Notes under the pieces: model-generated | The model's database searches: none | What the model was told of the DNA's origin: nothing | The model's input: the letters and a program-made list of their open reading frames with translations, nothing else | Assembly (NCBI GenBank): GCA_035711845.1 | Contig: DASTBU010000031.1 | Span: 1 to 62,775, forward strand | Direction: 5' to 3' | Length of the DNA: 62,775 nucleotides | Origin: DASTBU01 sp035711845 | GTDB lineage: Bacteria; Acidobacteriota; Vicinamibacteria; Vicinamibacterales; 2-12-FULL-66-21 | Shown: positions 34,283 to 42,590 of the stretch, piece by piece | Layout: each line of letters opens with the position of its first letter | Numbering within the stretch: the first letter of the stretch is position 1 | Position numbers and translations under genes: made by a program

Positions 34283-35605
34283 GTGACAGCCGCTGATACA
34301 CATCGTGCGATCGACGCGGTCTGGCGGATCGAGTCGGCGAGAATCATTGCGGGGATCGCACGCATCGTCCGTGACGTCGGCGTTGCCGAGGAGCTGGCCC
34401 AGGATGCCCTTGTCGCCGCCCTGGAACAATGGCCCGAGTCGGGTGTTCCGCGAAACCCGGGTGCCTGGCTCATGGCTGCCGCCAAGAACAGGGCGATCGA
34501 TCACTGGCGCCGCAACAAGCGAATCGAGCAGAAGCACCAGGAGTTCGGCTACGAGCTCGAGGCAGGCCGAGGGTCGCACGCCGCAGATCTGGACGCCGCC
34601 CTGGATGATGACGTGGGCGACGACTTGCTGCGGCTCGTGTTCACGGCCTGCCATCCCGTGCTGACGACCGAGGCGCGCGTGGCGCTCACGTTGCGCCTGC
34701 TCGGTGGTCTGACGACCGACGAGATCGCACGTGCGTTCCTGGTCGCGGAGCCAACCATCGCCCAGCGGATCGTGCGGGCCAAGCGCACGCTCGCCGAGAA
34801 GGAGGTCCCCTTCGAGGTCCCTCGCGGCACCGAACGCGCGGCGCGGCTGTCGTCGGTGCTGGAGGTCATCTACCTCATCTTCAACGAGGGCTACTCGGCG
34901 ACAGCGGGCGACGACTGGATGCGACCGGGGCTGTGCGAGGATGCGCTGCGTCTGGGGCGCATCCTTGCGGGCCTCGCGCCGGAGGAGGCCGAAGTCCACG
35001 GCCTTGTCGCGCTGATGGAAATCCAGGCGTCGCGCACGAGGGCACGCACGGGCCCGGGAGGAGAGCCGATCCTGCTGCTGGATCAGAATCGCTCGCTCTG
35101 GGATCAGCTCCTGATCCGTCGCGGTTTTGCGGCGCTCGAGCAGGCGGTCGAGCTGGGCGGCGCGCGGGGACGATACGCGTTGCAAGCGGCGATTGCCGCG
35201 TGCCACGCGCGCGCGCGTGCGCCGGAGGATACGGACTGGGCGGGCATAGCCGAGCTCTACGGGCTGCTGGCATCGGTGGCGCCATCACCAATCGTCGAGC
35301 TGAACCGGGCGGTCGCCATCGCGATGGCTGAAGGCCCGCAGGCCGGCCTCGATCACGTCGATACGCTGAGCGGTGAGCCCGTGCTCGCACGCTACCACCT
35401 GCTCCCAAGCGTTCGAGGCGATCTGCTTGTCAAGCTCGGACGCACGGAGGAGGCGCGGACCGAGTTCAAGCGTGCCGCCGCGCTGACCCGGAACGCACGC
35501 GAGCGCGAGCTGCTCCTCCAGCGCGCGGCCGCATGCGCACGCGCGTCGGCTACCCGCCTTCGCCAAGGCTACACCGGGCAAGCCGACGACGGACTACGGC
35601 GTTGA
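34283..35605 (+). CDS. ECF sigma factor of the ECF42 type with C-terminal TPR-like extension (DUF6596)
   Basis: A 440-residue protein from GTG 34283. Residues 15-80 are sigma region 2 (V-A-E-E-L-A-Q-D-A-L-V-A-A-L-E-Q-W, then P-G-A-W-L-M-A-A-A-K-N-R-A-I-D-H-W-R-R). Residues 115-180 are region 4 (L-T-L-R-L-L-G-G-L-T-T-D-E-I-A-R-A-F-L-V). The C-terminal 240 residues form the long extension of this group: V-I-Y-L-I-F-N-E-G-Y, P-E-A/E-V-H-G-L-V-A-L-M, L-N-R-A-V-A-I-A-M. ECF42 genes usually neighbour a DGPF/YCII gene, but none is present here. No anti-sigma factor is adjacent. The stop is immediately followed by the lgt ribosome site. Confidence 0.92.
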   Translation: MTAADTHRAIDAVWRIESARIIAGIARIVRDVGVAEELAQDALVAALEQWPESGVPRNPGAWLMAAAKNRAIDHWRRNKRIEQKHQEFGYELEAGRGSHAADLDAALDDDVGDDLLRLVFTACHPVLTTEARVALTLRLLGGLTTDEIARAFLVAEPTIAQRIVRAKRTLAEKEVPFEVPRGTERAARLSSVLEVIYLIFNEGYSATAGDDWMRPGLCEDALRLGRILAGLAPEEAEVHGLVALMEIQASRTRARTGPGGEPILLLDQNRSLWDQLLIRRGFAALEQAVELGGARGRYALQAAIAACHARARAPEDTDWAGIAELYGLLASVAPSPIVELNRAVAIAMAEGPQAGLDHVDTLSGEPVLARYHLLPSVRGDLLVKLGRTEEARTEFKRAAALTRNARERELLLQRAAACARASATRLRQGYTGQADDGLRR

Positions 35606-35618
35606 GGAGGTTCGTATC
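35605..35618 (+). promoter_or_regulatory. Ribosome site and apparent ATC start of lgt
   Basis: AGGAGG at 35605-35610 begins on the last base of the sigma-factor stop codon. Five bases later, in frame with lgt, is ATC at 35616-35618, exactly where homologues begin M-Y-P-I-L-F. No ATG, GTG or TTG occurs in frame between the ribosome site and the internal ATG at 35670. Confidence 0.6.
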
Positions 35619-36386
35619 TATCCCATTCTTTTTCGCATCGGGGATTTCGAGATCACCAGCTTCGGCGTCATGGTCGCCTCTGGCGCGCTCGTCGGCCTGT
35701 GGTTGCTGCGACGAGAGCTGCGCCGTTCGGGTCTGCCCGAGAGCGCGCTCGACGTCGGGTTGGCCGGCGTGTTCGGTGGGCTGGCCGGCGCAAAGCTGCT
35801 GTGGGTCGCCGAGCACCTCGGGGAAGAGCCGCTGCTCGCGCTCGTGTTCTCGCGCGGAGGACTGAGCTGGTTCGGCGGCTTCGCGGGCGGCGTGCTCGCC
35901 GGCTCGTGGTTGATGAACCATCGGCGGCTGCCGAAGGTGGCGGTGCTCGCCGCGGCGACCCCCGGACTCGTCGTCGGCCATCAGATCGGCCGCATCGGGT
36001 GTTTTCTGGTGGGCGATGATTACGGACGGCCGAGCGATCTGCCGTGGGCCGTCGCGTTTCCGCAGGGTCTGCCGCCCACGACCGTCCCGGTCCACCCCAC
36101 ACAGCTCTACGAAGCGTTGGCCCTCGTGCCGGTCGCATTGCTGCTCCTCAGGTGGCGTGGGCAAGGGCGGAGCGACAGGTTCGTTCTCGGTGCGTACCTC
36201 CTGATGGCCGGCGCGGTCCGTTTTGCCGTCGAGTTCCTTCGGATCAACACGCCGGTCGTGGGCGTTCTCACCGTCGCCCACCTTGGCGCGCTCCTGGCGA
36301 TCGTCGTGGGGCTCGTGCTCCTCGCTGCTGCCCGTCGCTCGCTGGACAGAAAGCCCGACACGAAGAGGGTTCGGGCGCGAGCCTGA
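35616..36386 (+). CDS. lgt: Prolipoprotein diacylglyceryl transferase
   Basis: Probably 256 residues. The N-terminal (I/M)-Y-P-I-L-F-R-I-G-D-F-E-I-T-S-F-G stretch is conserved in Lgt. Internal landmarks are F-S-R-G-G-L-S-W-F-G-G (with the substrate-binding region), H-Q-I-G-R-I-G-C-F-L-V-G-D-D-Y-G-R-P, and V-H-P-T-Q-L-Y-E-A. Several membrane helices follow. The enzyme moves diacylglycerol from phosphatidylglycerol to the lipobox cysteine of prelipoproteins at the inner membrane. The canonical start is ATC here, 11 bp after the sigma-factor stop behind a perfect AGGAGG. Starting at ATG 35670 would drop 18 conserved residues. It is coupled to the sigma factor gene. Confidence 0.87.
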   Translation: MYPILFRIGDFEITSFGVMVASGALVGLWLLRRELRRSGLPESALDVGLAGVFGGLAGAKLLWVAEHLGEEPLLALVFSRGGLSWFGGFAGGVLAGSWLMNHRRLPKVAVLAAATPGLVVGHQIGRIGCFLVGDDYGRPSDLPWAVAFPQGLPPTTVPVHPTQLYEALALVPVALLLLRWRGQGRSDRFVLGAYLLMAGAVRFAVEFLRINTPVVGVLTVAHLGALLAIVVGLVLLAAARRSLDRKPDTKRVRARA

Positions 36387-36435
36387 ATGGGAGATGAGCC
36401 ACGATTGAACCTGGTGGCCTATTGGAAGATGCACC

Positions 36436-37365
36436 ATGGCTGAACAGATTTCTGGAGAGGCGCTTCCCGGCACCGACCGAGCGGGCGGCGCGGGGATGTT
36501 CGGGGGAACGGCTCGCGTCGCGGAACCGCGCCGGCGTCTTCTGGATCTCTCCGTGGGTCTCGTGGAGACGGTCTCGGGGAGCGGACCGGGACGCGGCACG
36601 GGCCCGGAAGACATTTCCCGGCACTTCCAGGTCGCGCTCCCGTACCGCGGTGTCTTCGTGTGGCTCGTCGGCCGCGACGAGGTCGTCGGCGACCCGGATC
36701 AGGTGCTGTTCGTGACCGGCGGGGAGAGCTATCGCATGCGGCAGCCTGTGCCAGGGGGCTACGCGGAGCTGATCGTCACGCCCGAGATCTCGACGTTGAG
36801 CGAGATTGCGCGGGCGAGTGGCGATCTCCTGCGGGCGCATCCGTTCTTCCTCGAGCGCAGCCGGCGGGCATCCCCCGGTCTTCGGGCGTTCAGGGATCGG
36901 TTCCTGTGCTGGGCCGGTGGCGCGTCGGCGGACGACGACCTTGCGGCGGAGGAGTTGTTGATCGCGCTCCTCCGTACGGCGCTCGACGGGGGCTCACGAC
37001 GGAGTCCGGCCGGGCGGACCAACGCGCGCCTGATCGGGCGGACGAAGGCGTTCCTCGAGGCGGAGCTGGCAAACCCGATTCGGCTGGCGGACATCGGCCG
37101 CGCGGTCGGCGCCTCGCCCGCATACCTCACGGACATGTTCCGTCGCTCGGAGGGCCTCCCGCTCCACCAATACCTGACGCAGCTGCGCCTCGCGAGGGCC
37201 CTGGCGGACCTGCCGCAGGCAGAGGACCTCACCACGCTCGCGCTCGACGCGGGCTTTTCGAGCCACAGCCACTTCTCCGCCGCGTTCCGGCGGGCGTTCT
37301 GGATCACCCCGTCGCGGTTTCGACACCTGACGCGCGGCCGCACCGGCTCTGCGAGTAGTCTGTAG
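36436..37365 (+). CDS. AraC-family transcriptional regulator
   Basis: A 309-residue protein. The N-terminal sensor part (45-170) is cupin-like (S-R-H-F-Q-V-A-L-P-Y-R-G-V-F-V-W). The C-terminal AraC DNA-binding region (205-305) has N-P-I-R-L-A-D-I-G-R-A-V-G-A-S-P-A-Y-L and F-R-R-S-E-G-L-P-L-H-Q-Y, then the second helix-turn-helix A-L-D-A-G-F-S-S-H-S-H-F-S-A-A-F-R-R. It ends 81 bp upstream of the Ehr-like operon on the same strand and could regulate it, though the operon also encodes its own ArsR-type protein. Confidence 0.92.
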   Translation: MAEQISGEALPGTDRAGGAGMFGGTARVAEPRRRLLDLSVGLVETVSGSGPGRGTGPEDISRHFQVALPYRGVFVWLVGRDEVVGDPDQVLFVTGGESYRMRQPVPGGYAELIVTPEISTLSEIARASGDLLRAHPFFLERSRRASPGLRAFRDRFLCWAGGASADDDLAAEELLIALLRTALDGGSRRSPAGRTNARLIGRTKAFLEAELANPIRLADIGRAVGASPAYLTDMFRRSEGLPLHQYLTQLRLARALADLPQAEDLTTLALDAGFSSHSHFSAAFRRAFWITPSRFRHLTRGRTGSASSL

Positions 37366-37418
37366 GCACGTCGCACGTACGGGTGGCACGTGGCATGTGG
37401 TGTGTGCACAGATATTCA

Positions 37419-37446
37419 TATATAGTGATATAGTGCACTCCGCACC
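37419..37446 (+). promoter_or_regulatory. AT-rich upstream element of the Ehr operon with direct repeats
   Basis: Two adjacent copies of ATATAGTG (37420-37427 and 37428-37435) run into the palindrome AGTGCACT (37432-37439), in an otherwise GC-rich context. TATAGT at 37429-37434 can serve as a -10 box. The ATG at 37447 has no Shine-Dalgarno sequence, so the transcript leader would be very short. Repeats plus palindrome would suit an ArsR-type repressor such as the one at the end of the operon; this is inference. Confidence 0.45.
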
Positions 37447-39471
37447 ATGACAGACCTCCTGGCCGTGGCTCTGGCGGGCCGCATCGCGCTCGCGCTCCTG
37501 GCGGTGGTCCTCGCGCGGCGCCACCGGGCCGCGCGCCTGACCGCCTTCGGCGGGTCGATGCTCGCGTCCATCGCGACCGGGGCGATGGCCGTCTCCGTGT
37601 TGCGAGCCGGGGTTCCACTCCAGGGTGTACTCGCGGTTCATGGCGCCTCCGGGCTGTCGCTGTCGTACGCCGTTGACGGCCTCTCGGCCTGGTTCCTCCT
37701 CGTGCTGGCCGTTCTGGCCATTCCCATCGCACTGTTCAGCATCGGCTACGTCGGCCATCCGCCGTTCGAGCGGCGATCCGCGTTCGTCGGCGCCGGCTTC
37801 AACGTGCTGCTCGGCGCCGTGGAGCTCACCTTCGCCGCGGGCGATGCGATTACGTTCCTCTTCGCCTGGGAGTTGATGACGCTCGCCACGGCCGCCCTCG
37901 TCACGACCGAGCATGAAGCAGCCGGAAGCCGGCGGTCGGCCTTCCTCTACCTGGCCCTCTCGCACATCGGTACCGGCTGTCTCATCGCGGGGTTCCTGGT
38001 GGTCGGATCCGCCGCGGGGTCGGTCTCGTTTGCCGCGTCGTTCGGGCACGATCTCGCGCTCGGACCGATGCGTGACGCGCTCTTCGTGCTCTTCTTCATC
38101 GGCTTCGGGGTCAAGGCCGGCGTGATCCCGCTTCACGTGTGGCTCCCCGAGGCGCATCCTGCCGCGCCCACGAACATTTCGGCGGTGATGTCGGCCGTCG
38201 TGATCAAGGCGGGCATCTACGGGATCGTGCGGGTCTGCGTGTTCGGCCTCGGCACACCGAGCCTCGCCTGGGGTGTGGCCGTGGTGGTGATCGGCGGGCT
38301 CTCGGCGGTGCTCGGCGTGCTCTACGCGCTGATGCAGCACGATCTCAAGCGTCTGCTCGCCTACCACAGCATCGAGAACATCGGCATCATCCTGCTCGGT
38401 CTCGGGGCGGGCATGATTGGGCTGTCGTACGGCCGCAGCGAGGTCGCCGCGATTGGGATTGCCGCCGGCCTGTACCACGTGCTGAACCACGCGGTCTTCA
38501 AGGGCCTGTTGTTTCTCGGCGCCGGCGCGGTCGTGATGACGACGGGCACGCGCCAGATCGAGGCGTTCGGCGGGCTGCTGCGGCGGATGCCGTGGACCGG
38601 CGCGTTCTTCCTCGTGGGCGCCATGGCGATTTCGGGCCTGCCGCCCCTGAACGGCTTCGCGAGCGAGTGGCTCACGTTCCAGGCATTTCTCTACGGCTTC
38701 CGCGGCTCCGCGGAGCCGCTGCTTCGATCGTTCTTTCCGATTGCCGGCGCGCTGCTGGCCCTGACCACGGCGCTCGCCGCCGCCTGCTTCGTGAAGGCGT
38801 TCGGCATCACCTTCCTGGCGCTGCCACGCAGTACGGCAGCCGAGCAGGCACACGAGTCTCCAGCGGTGATGCTCGTCCCGCAGGCGTGGCTCGCGCTCTG
38901 CTGCGTTGTCCTGGGACTGTTCCCCGGGGCCGTGCTTCACGCGATCGACACCGTGCTGGCACCGATGCCCGGGCTCGACGGCCGTCTGGACCACGTGCGC
39001 GGCGCGACAGGCATCTCGTCGGGCCTCGGCGGCTTCGACCAGGTGATTCCCGTGATCCTCGGCGCCGCGCTGCTCGCCGGCCTCGGCTTCACCTGGATGC
39101 TGGCCGCGCGCGCCGGCAGGGCCGTGCGGCGCGTGCCGACCTGGGGCTGCGGAGGCGTGCTGACCCCGCAGACCGAGTACACCGCCACGGCCTTCTCGAA
39201 GCCGCTCATGATGATCTTCCGGTCGGTGTACCGGCCCCGGCGAGAGGTGGAGGCTGTCGCGGACGTGTCGCCGTACTTCACCCAGGAGGTGCGCTACCAC
39301 GCCGACATCGAGCCGACGTTCGAGCGGTACGTCTACGGACCGCTGCTGCGTGCGATCCTCCGCATCGCCGCCGGCTTGAAGGTGCTGCAGGCGGGCAGCC
39401 TCCACGCCTATCTCGCCTACGTAATCGCGCTCGTCGTCATTCTGGTCCTCATGGTGTCGTGGAGCAGTTGA
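37447..39471 (+). CDS. Ehr/HyfB-like antiporter subunit (NuoL/M family)
   Basis: A 674-residue polytopic membrane protein of the Mrp/NuoL/HyfB family. G-L-S-L-S-Y-A-V-D-G-L-S-A-W-F starts the conserved region. F-A-W-E-L-M-T-L-A holds the membrane Glu, G-F-G-V-K-A-G-V-I-P-L-H-V-W-L-P-E-A-H the channel Lys and His. D-L-K-R-L-L-A-Y-H-S-I-E-N-I-G, G-L-P-P-L-N-G-F and a long C-terminal part with F-T-W follow. The C-terminal soluble segment W-G-C-G-G is typical of the HyfB/HycC type. It should pump or conduct H+ or Na+ within the complex. First gene of a tight seven-gene operon. Confidence 0.92.
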   Translation: MTDLLAVALAGRIALALLAVVLARRHRAARLTAFGGSMLASIATGAMAVSVLRAGVPLQGVLAVHGASGLSLSYAVDGLSAWFLLVLAVLAIPIALFSIGYVGHPPFERRSAFVGAGFNVLLGAVELTFAAGDAITFLFAWELMTLATAALVTTEHEAAGSRRSAFLYLALSHIGTGCLIAGFLVVGSAAGSVSFAASFGHDLALGPMRDALFVLFFIGFGVKAGVIPLHVWLPEAHPAAPTNISAVMSAVVIKAGIYGIVRVCVFGLGTPSLAWGVAVVVIGGLSAVLGVLYALMQHDLKRLLAYHSIENIGIILLGLGAGMIGLSYGRSEVAAIGIAAGLYHVLNHAVFKGLLFLGAGAVVMTTGTRQIEAFGGLLRRMPWTGAFFLVGAMAISGLPPLNGFASEWLTFQAFLYGFRGSAEPLLRSFFPIAGALLALTTALAAACFVKAFGITFLALPRSTAAEQAHESPAVMLVPQAWLALCCVVLGLFPGAVLHAIDTVLAPMPGLDGRLDHVRGATGISSGLGGFDQVIPVILGAALLAGLGFTWMLAARAGRAVRRVPTWGCGGVLTPQTEYTATAFSKPLMMIFRSVYRPRREVEAVADVSPYFTQEVRYHADIEPTFERYVYGPLLRAILRIAAGLKVLQAGSLHAYLAYVIALVVILVLMVSWSS

Positions 39472-39496
39472 TGAGGGGTCAGCCGGGAGGCAGGTC

Positions 39497-40444
39497 GTGA
39501 TCGAGGACGTGCTGCGCACGGCGGGTCTGACGCTGCTGCAGGTTGCCGGCATGCTCGCGGCCGCGCCGCTCCTGCGGAACGCGATTCGCAAGATGAAGGC
39601 GCGGATGCAGAACCGCCAGGGCCCGCCGCTGCTGCAGGGCTACTACGATCTGGCGAAGCTGCTGCGCAAGGAGCCCGTTCGCTCCGAGACCGCGACGTGG
39701 ATTTATGCGGCAGGCCCGCGTCTCTATTTTGCGGCGGCCGTCGCCGCGACGACGCTCGTGCCCGTGCTCTTTGCGGCCGCGCCGCTCGAGGCGGCGGGTG
39801 GCGTCCTCCTCTTCGTGGGAGCGCTCGCGCTCGGCCGGTTCGCGCTCGCCACCGCGGCGCTCGACACGGGCAGCCCGTTCGGAGGGATGGGCTCGAGCCG
39901 CGAGATGACGATTGCGGCGCTGGCCGAGCCCGCGCTGCTGCTGGGCCTCTTCACGTCGGCGCTCGTCGCAGGTTCGCTCAACCTGGGCGTGCTGGTCAGA
40001 AGCGTCCTCCAGCACGGTCCGTCGTTCCATCCGAGCGACATCCTGGCCTTCGCCGGTCTCTTCATCATTGTCATCGCCGAGACGGGTCGCATTCCGGTGG
40101 ACAACCCGGCCACCCACCTCGAGCTGACGATGATCCACGAGGCCATGGTCCTCGAGTACGCCGGCACCGACCTGGCGCTCGTCGAGTGGGCGTCGGCGCT
40201 CAAGGAGCTGCTGTATCTGACGCTGCTGGCGGATCTGTTCCTGCCGATCGGCATTGCGACGACGGCCGCGCCGCTGGCGCTGCTCGTGTCGCCGCTGGCC
40301 TGGGCCGGCAAGGTGTTCCTGCTGGCGGTGGCCGTGACGCTCGTCGAAACCACGAACGCGAAGCTTCGGCTGTTCCGCGTGCCGGAGCTCGTATCCGTGT
40401 CGCTCGTCCTGGCGTTCCTGGCGCTCGCCATCAGGTTCCTGTGA
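39497..40444 (+). CDS. Ehr/HyfC-like membrane subunit (NuoH/HycD family)
   Basis: A 315-residue protein with about eight helices starting at GTG 39497 (GGGAGGCAG upstream), 25 bp after the HyfB-like gene. The family motifs are visible: A-R-M-Q-N-R-Q-G-P-P-L-L-Q-G-Y-Y-D-L-A-K-L-L-R-K-E, then E-T-G-R-I-P-V-D-N-P-A-T-H-L-E-L-T-M-I-H-E and an acidic A-M-V-L-E-Y. These charged loops form the junction between the membrane arm and the hydrophilic subunits in complex I and group 4 hydrogenases. Confidence 0.93.
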   Translation: MIEDVLRTAGLTLLQVAGMLAAAPLLRNAIRKMKARMQNRQGPPLLQGYYDLAKLLRKEPVRSETATWIYAAGPRLYFAAAVAATTLVPVLFAAAPLEAAGGVLLFVGALALGRFALATAALDTGSPFGGMGSSREMTIAALAEPALLLGLFTSALVAGSLNLGVLVRSVLQHGPSFHPSDILAFAGLFIIVIAETGRIPVDNPATHLELTMIHEAMVLEYAGTDLALVEWASALKELLYLTLLADLFLPIGIATTAAPLALLVSPLAWAGKVFLLAVAVTLVETTNAKLRLFRVPELVSVSLVLAFLALAIRFL

Positions 40445-40453
40445 GGACGCTCG

Positions 40454-41101
40454 ATGACCGCTGACCTGTTGATCCTCTGCGCCGCCGGGATGCTGGTGAC
40501 AACCTACCTCATCGTGGGGCAGACGGCGCTCTTCACCGCCATCCGCCTGTACGGCGTGCAGTCGGTGCTCCTGGGCGTTGTCGCGACGACGATGGCGATC
40601 GCCGATGCACGGCACGAGCTGTTCCTCACGGCGGGCCTCACCGTCGCGTTGAAGGGCGCGCTCATCCCCTGGTTCCTGATTCGCGTCATCGATCGGATCG
40701 GCATCCACCGCGAGATCGAGCCGTACCTCAACGTACCCACGTCGCTCCTCTCGTGCCTCGGCCTGACCGTGGTCGGATACCGCGTGAGCGCAGGATTCCC
40801 GGAGATCGGCGACGGCGTGAACCATCACCTGATCGGTGTGGCGCTCTCGATGGTGCTGATCGGGCTCTTCCTCATGATGACGCGGCGGAAGGCGATCACA
40901 CAGATCCTGGCGCTCCTCACGGTCGAGAACGCCGTGTTCCTGGTGGCCGTCGGCGTCACGTCCGGCATGCCGCTCGTGGTGGAGCTCGGGATCTCGTTCG
41001 ACGTGATCCTGGCGGTCCTCGTTCTCGGCATCCTCGTCTACCGCATCGTCGATCGCTTCGACTCGATGGACGTGAGCCGGTTGTCACGCTTGAAGGGTTA
41101 G
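40454..41101 (+). CDS. Ehr/HyfE-like membrane subunit (NuoK-related)
   Basis: A 215-residue protein with about six to seven helices, 9 bp after the NuoH-like gene. The C-terminal two thirds resemble NuoK/HyfE, with V-G-V-A/ALSMVLIGLFLM-type helices, then T-R-R-K-A-I-T-Q-I, L-T-V-E-N-A-V-F-L carrying the conserved membrane Glu, and D-V-I-L-A-V-L-V-L-G-I-L-V-Y-R-I-V-D-R-F-D. It contributes to ion translocation in the membrane arm. Confidence 0.9.
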   Translation: MTADLLILCAAGMLVTTYLIVGQTALFTAIRLYGVQSVLLGVVATTMAIADARHELFLTAGLTVALKGALIPWFLIRVIDRIGIHREIEPYLNVPTSLLSCLGLTVVGYRVSAGFPEIGDGVNHHLIGVALSMVLIGLFLMMTRRKAITQILALLTVENAVFLVAVGVTSGMPLVVELGISFDVILAVLVLGILVYRIVDRFDSMDVSRLSRLKG

Positions 41102-41102
41102 G

Positions 41103-42590
41103 GTGAATCTGCTCGTCTGGACGCTCGTCGTGCCGGCCGCCACTGCCGTGCTTGGAGGCCTGGGTGGCCCCCGCAAGTACCGGGAAGCCACGATGGTCGG
41201 CGGCCTCGCGCTCACGTTCGCGCTGGGCATCGCCACGGCGCGACAGTTCCTGCGAGGCGCCATCCCGGCCGCGTTCGGCGACGCGCTGCGTGTTGACGGC
41301 CTGTCTGCGCTGGTGCTGGTGCTCTGCGCGTTCGTCGGCCTGCTCTCGAGCGCCTACGGCGTCGGATACCTGCGGCGGAACGAGGCGCGCGGGCTGGTCA
41401 CCGCGCGGATGCGGCGGGAGTTCTTCGGGTTGATCCCGGCGTACGTCTTCGCGATGCTCCTCGTCTCGGTCTCGAACAACCTCGGCATCATGTGGATTGC
41501 CGTCGAGTTGACGACGCTGGCGTCGGTGTTCCTGGTGACGTTCCACGATCGGGACACGTCGCTGGAGGCCGCCTGGAAGTTTCTGGTGCTCGGCAGCCTG
41601 GGGCTCGCCTTCGCGCTCTTCGGCACAGTGCTCCTCTTCGCCGCCGGCCAGGAACAGCTCGGCGAGGGGATGGCGGCGCTCCACTGGACGCGTTTCATGG
41701 ACATCGCTCCCCAGCTCCACCCCTTTACGCTGCGGCTGGCCGTCGTGTTCGCGCTCATCGGGTACGGCACCAAGGCCGGCCTGGCCCCGATGCACACGTG
41801 GAAGCCTGACGCCTACCGCGAGGCGCCGTCGCCGGCCGTCGTGCTGATGGCCGTCGGCATGCTGAACGGTGCGCTGTACTGCATTCTGCGGGTGCACCTG
41901 ATTTCGAAGGCGGCGCTGGGGCACGACTTCTCGGGAGACCTGCTGCTGGCGCTGGGCGTGCTGTCCGTGCTGATCGCGACGCCGTTCATCGTGATCCAGT
42001 GGAACATCAAGCGGCTGCTCGCCTATTCGAGCATCGAGCACGTCGGCATCATGGCCGTTGGCTTCGGCCTCGGCGCCGAAGCGGGCGTCTTCGGGGCGCT
42101 CCTGCACATGACGTATCACTCGCTCGCCAAGCCGGTCGCGCTCTTCTCGGCCGGCACGCTGGGGCAGCTCCACAGCTCGTCGGACTTTGCCCGGATCGGG
42201 CGGGGCACCTTCACCCGGGCGCCGATTGCCAGCGCGCTGTTCGTGCTCGCGGCGTTGATGATCACGGGCTCGCCTCCGTTCGGTCTCTTCTTCAGCGAGA
42301 TGACGATTCTCGGCGCCGGCTTCTTCGGCCCGCACGTGAAGGCGACGTCGATCTTCCTGGCGGGGCTCGTCGTGCTGTTCTGCGGCGTCGCGTTCCAGGT
42401 GGGACGGCTCGTCCTGGGACCGCCGCGGGATCCTGCCGACCGCCGCGTCCCGCTGCCCGAACGGCTCGACGCCGCGCTGATCACGACGATCGTCGCCGCC
42501 ATCCTGGCGAGTGTGTCGGCGTTCTACCTGCCGCCCCCGCTGATGGCGCTGATCCATGCCGCGACGCGCGTCGTGTGGGGGGCGCCGTGA
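41103..42590 (+). CDS. Ehr/HyfF-like antiporter subunit (NuoN/M family)
   Basis: A 495-residue protein beginning at GTG 41103, one base after the previous stop. It has about 13-14 helices and the NuoM/HyfF landmarks: W-I-A-V-E-L-T-T-L-A, G-T-K-A-G-L-A-P-M-H-T-W-K-P-D-A-Y-R-E-A, N-I-K-R-L-L-A-Y-S-S-I-E-H-V-G, H-S-L-A-K-P-V-A-L-F and G-S-P-P-F-G-L-F-F-S-E. Channel lysines and the helix-5 Glu are conserved. This is the second antiporter-like subunit; a third (HyfD-like) is absent. It overlaps the large-subunit gene by 4 bp (GTGA). Confidence 0.92.
   Translation: MNLLVWTLVVPAATAVLGGLGGPRKYREATMVGGLALTFALGIATARQFLRGAIPAAFGDALRVDGLSALVLVLCAFVGLLSSAYGVGYLRRNEARGLVTARMRREFFGLIPAYVFAMLLVSVSNNLGIMWIAVELTTLASVFLVTFHDRDTSLEAAWKFLVLGSLGLAFALFGTVLLFAAGQEQLGEGMAALHWTRFMDIAPQLHPFTLRLAVVFALIGYGTKAGLAPMHTWKPDAYREAPSPAVVLMAVGMLNGALYCILRVHLISKAALGHDFSGDLLLALGVLSVLIATPFIVIQWNIKRLLAYSSIEHVGIMAVGFGLGAEAGVFGALLHMTYHSLAKPVALFSAGTLGQLHSSSDFARIGRGTFTRAPIASALFVLAALMITGSPPFGLFFSEMTILGAGFFGPHVKATSIFLAGLVVLFCGVAFQVGRLVLGPPRDPADRRVPLPERLDAALITTIVAAILASVSAFYLPPPLMALIHAATRVVWGAP

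Noticed and set aside
34283..35605. A link between the ECF42-like sigma factor and a DGPF/YCII partner
   Set aside because: No such gene is adjacent on either side; upstream is the BON gene and downstream lgt.
36994..40828. Long minus-strand frames (865 and 449 codons) opposite the Ehr membrane subunits
   Set aside because: Antisense shadows of clear NuoL-like and NuoH-like genes, rich in His/Arg/Glu/Gln and without motifs.
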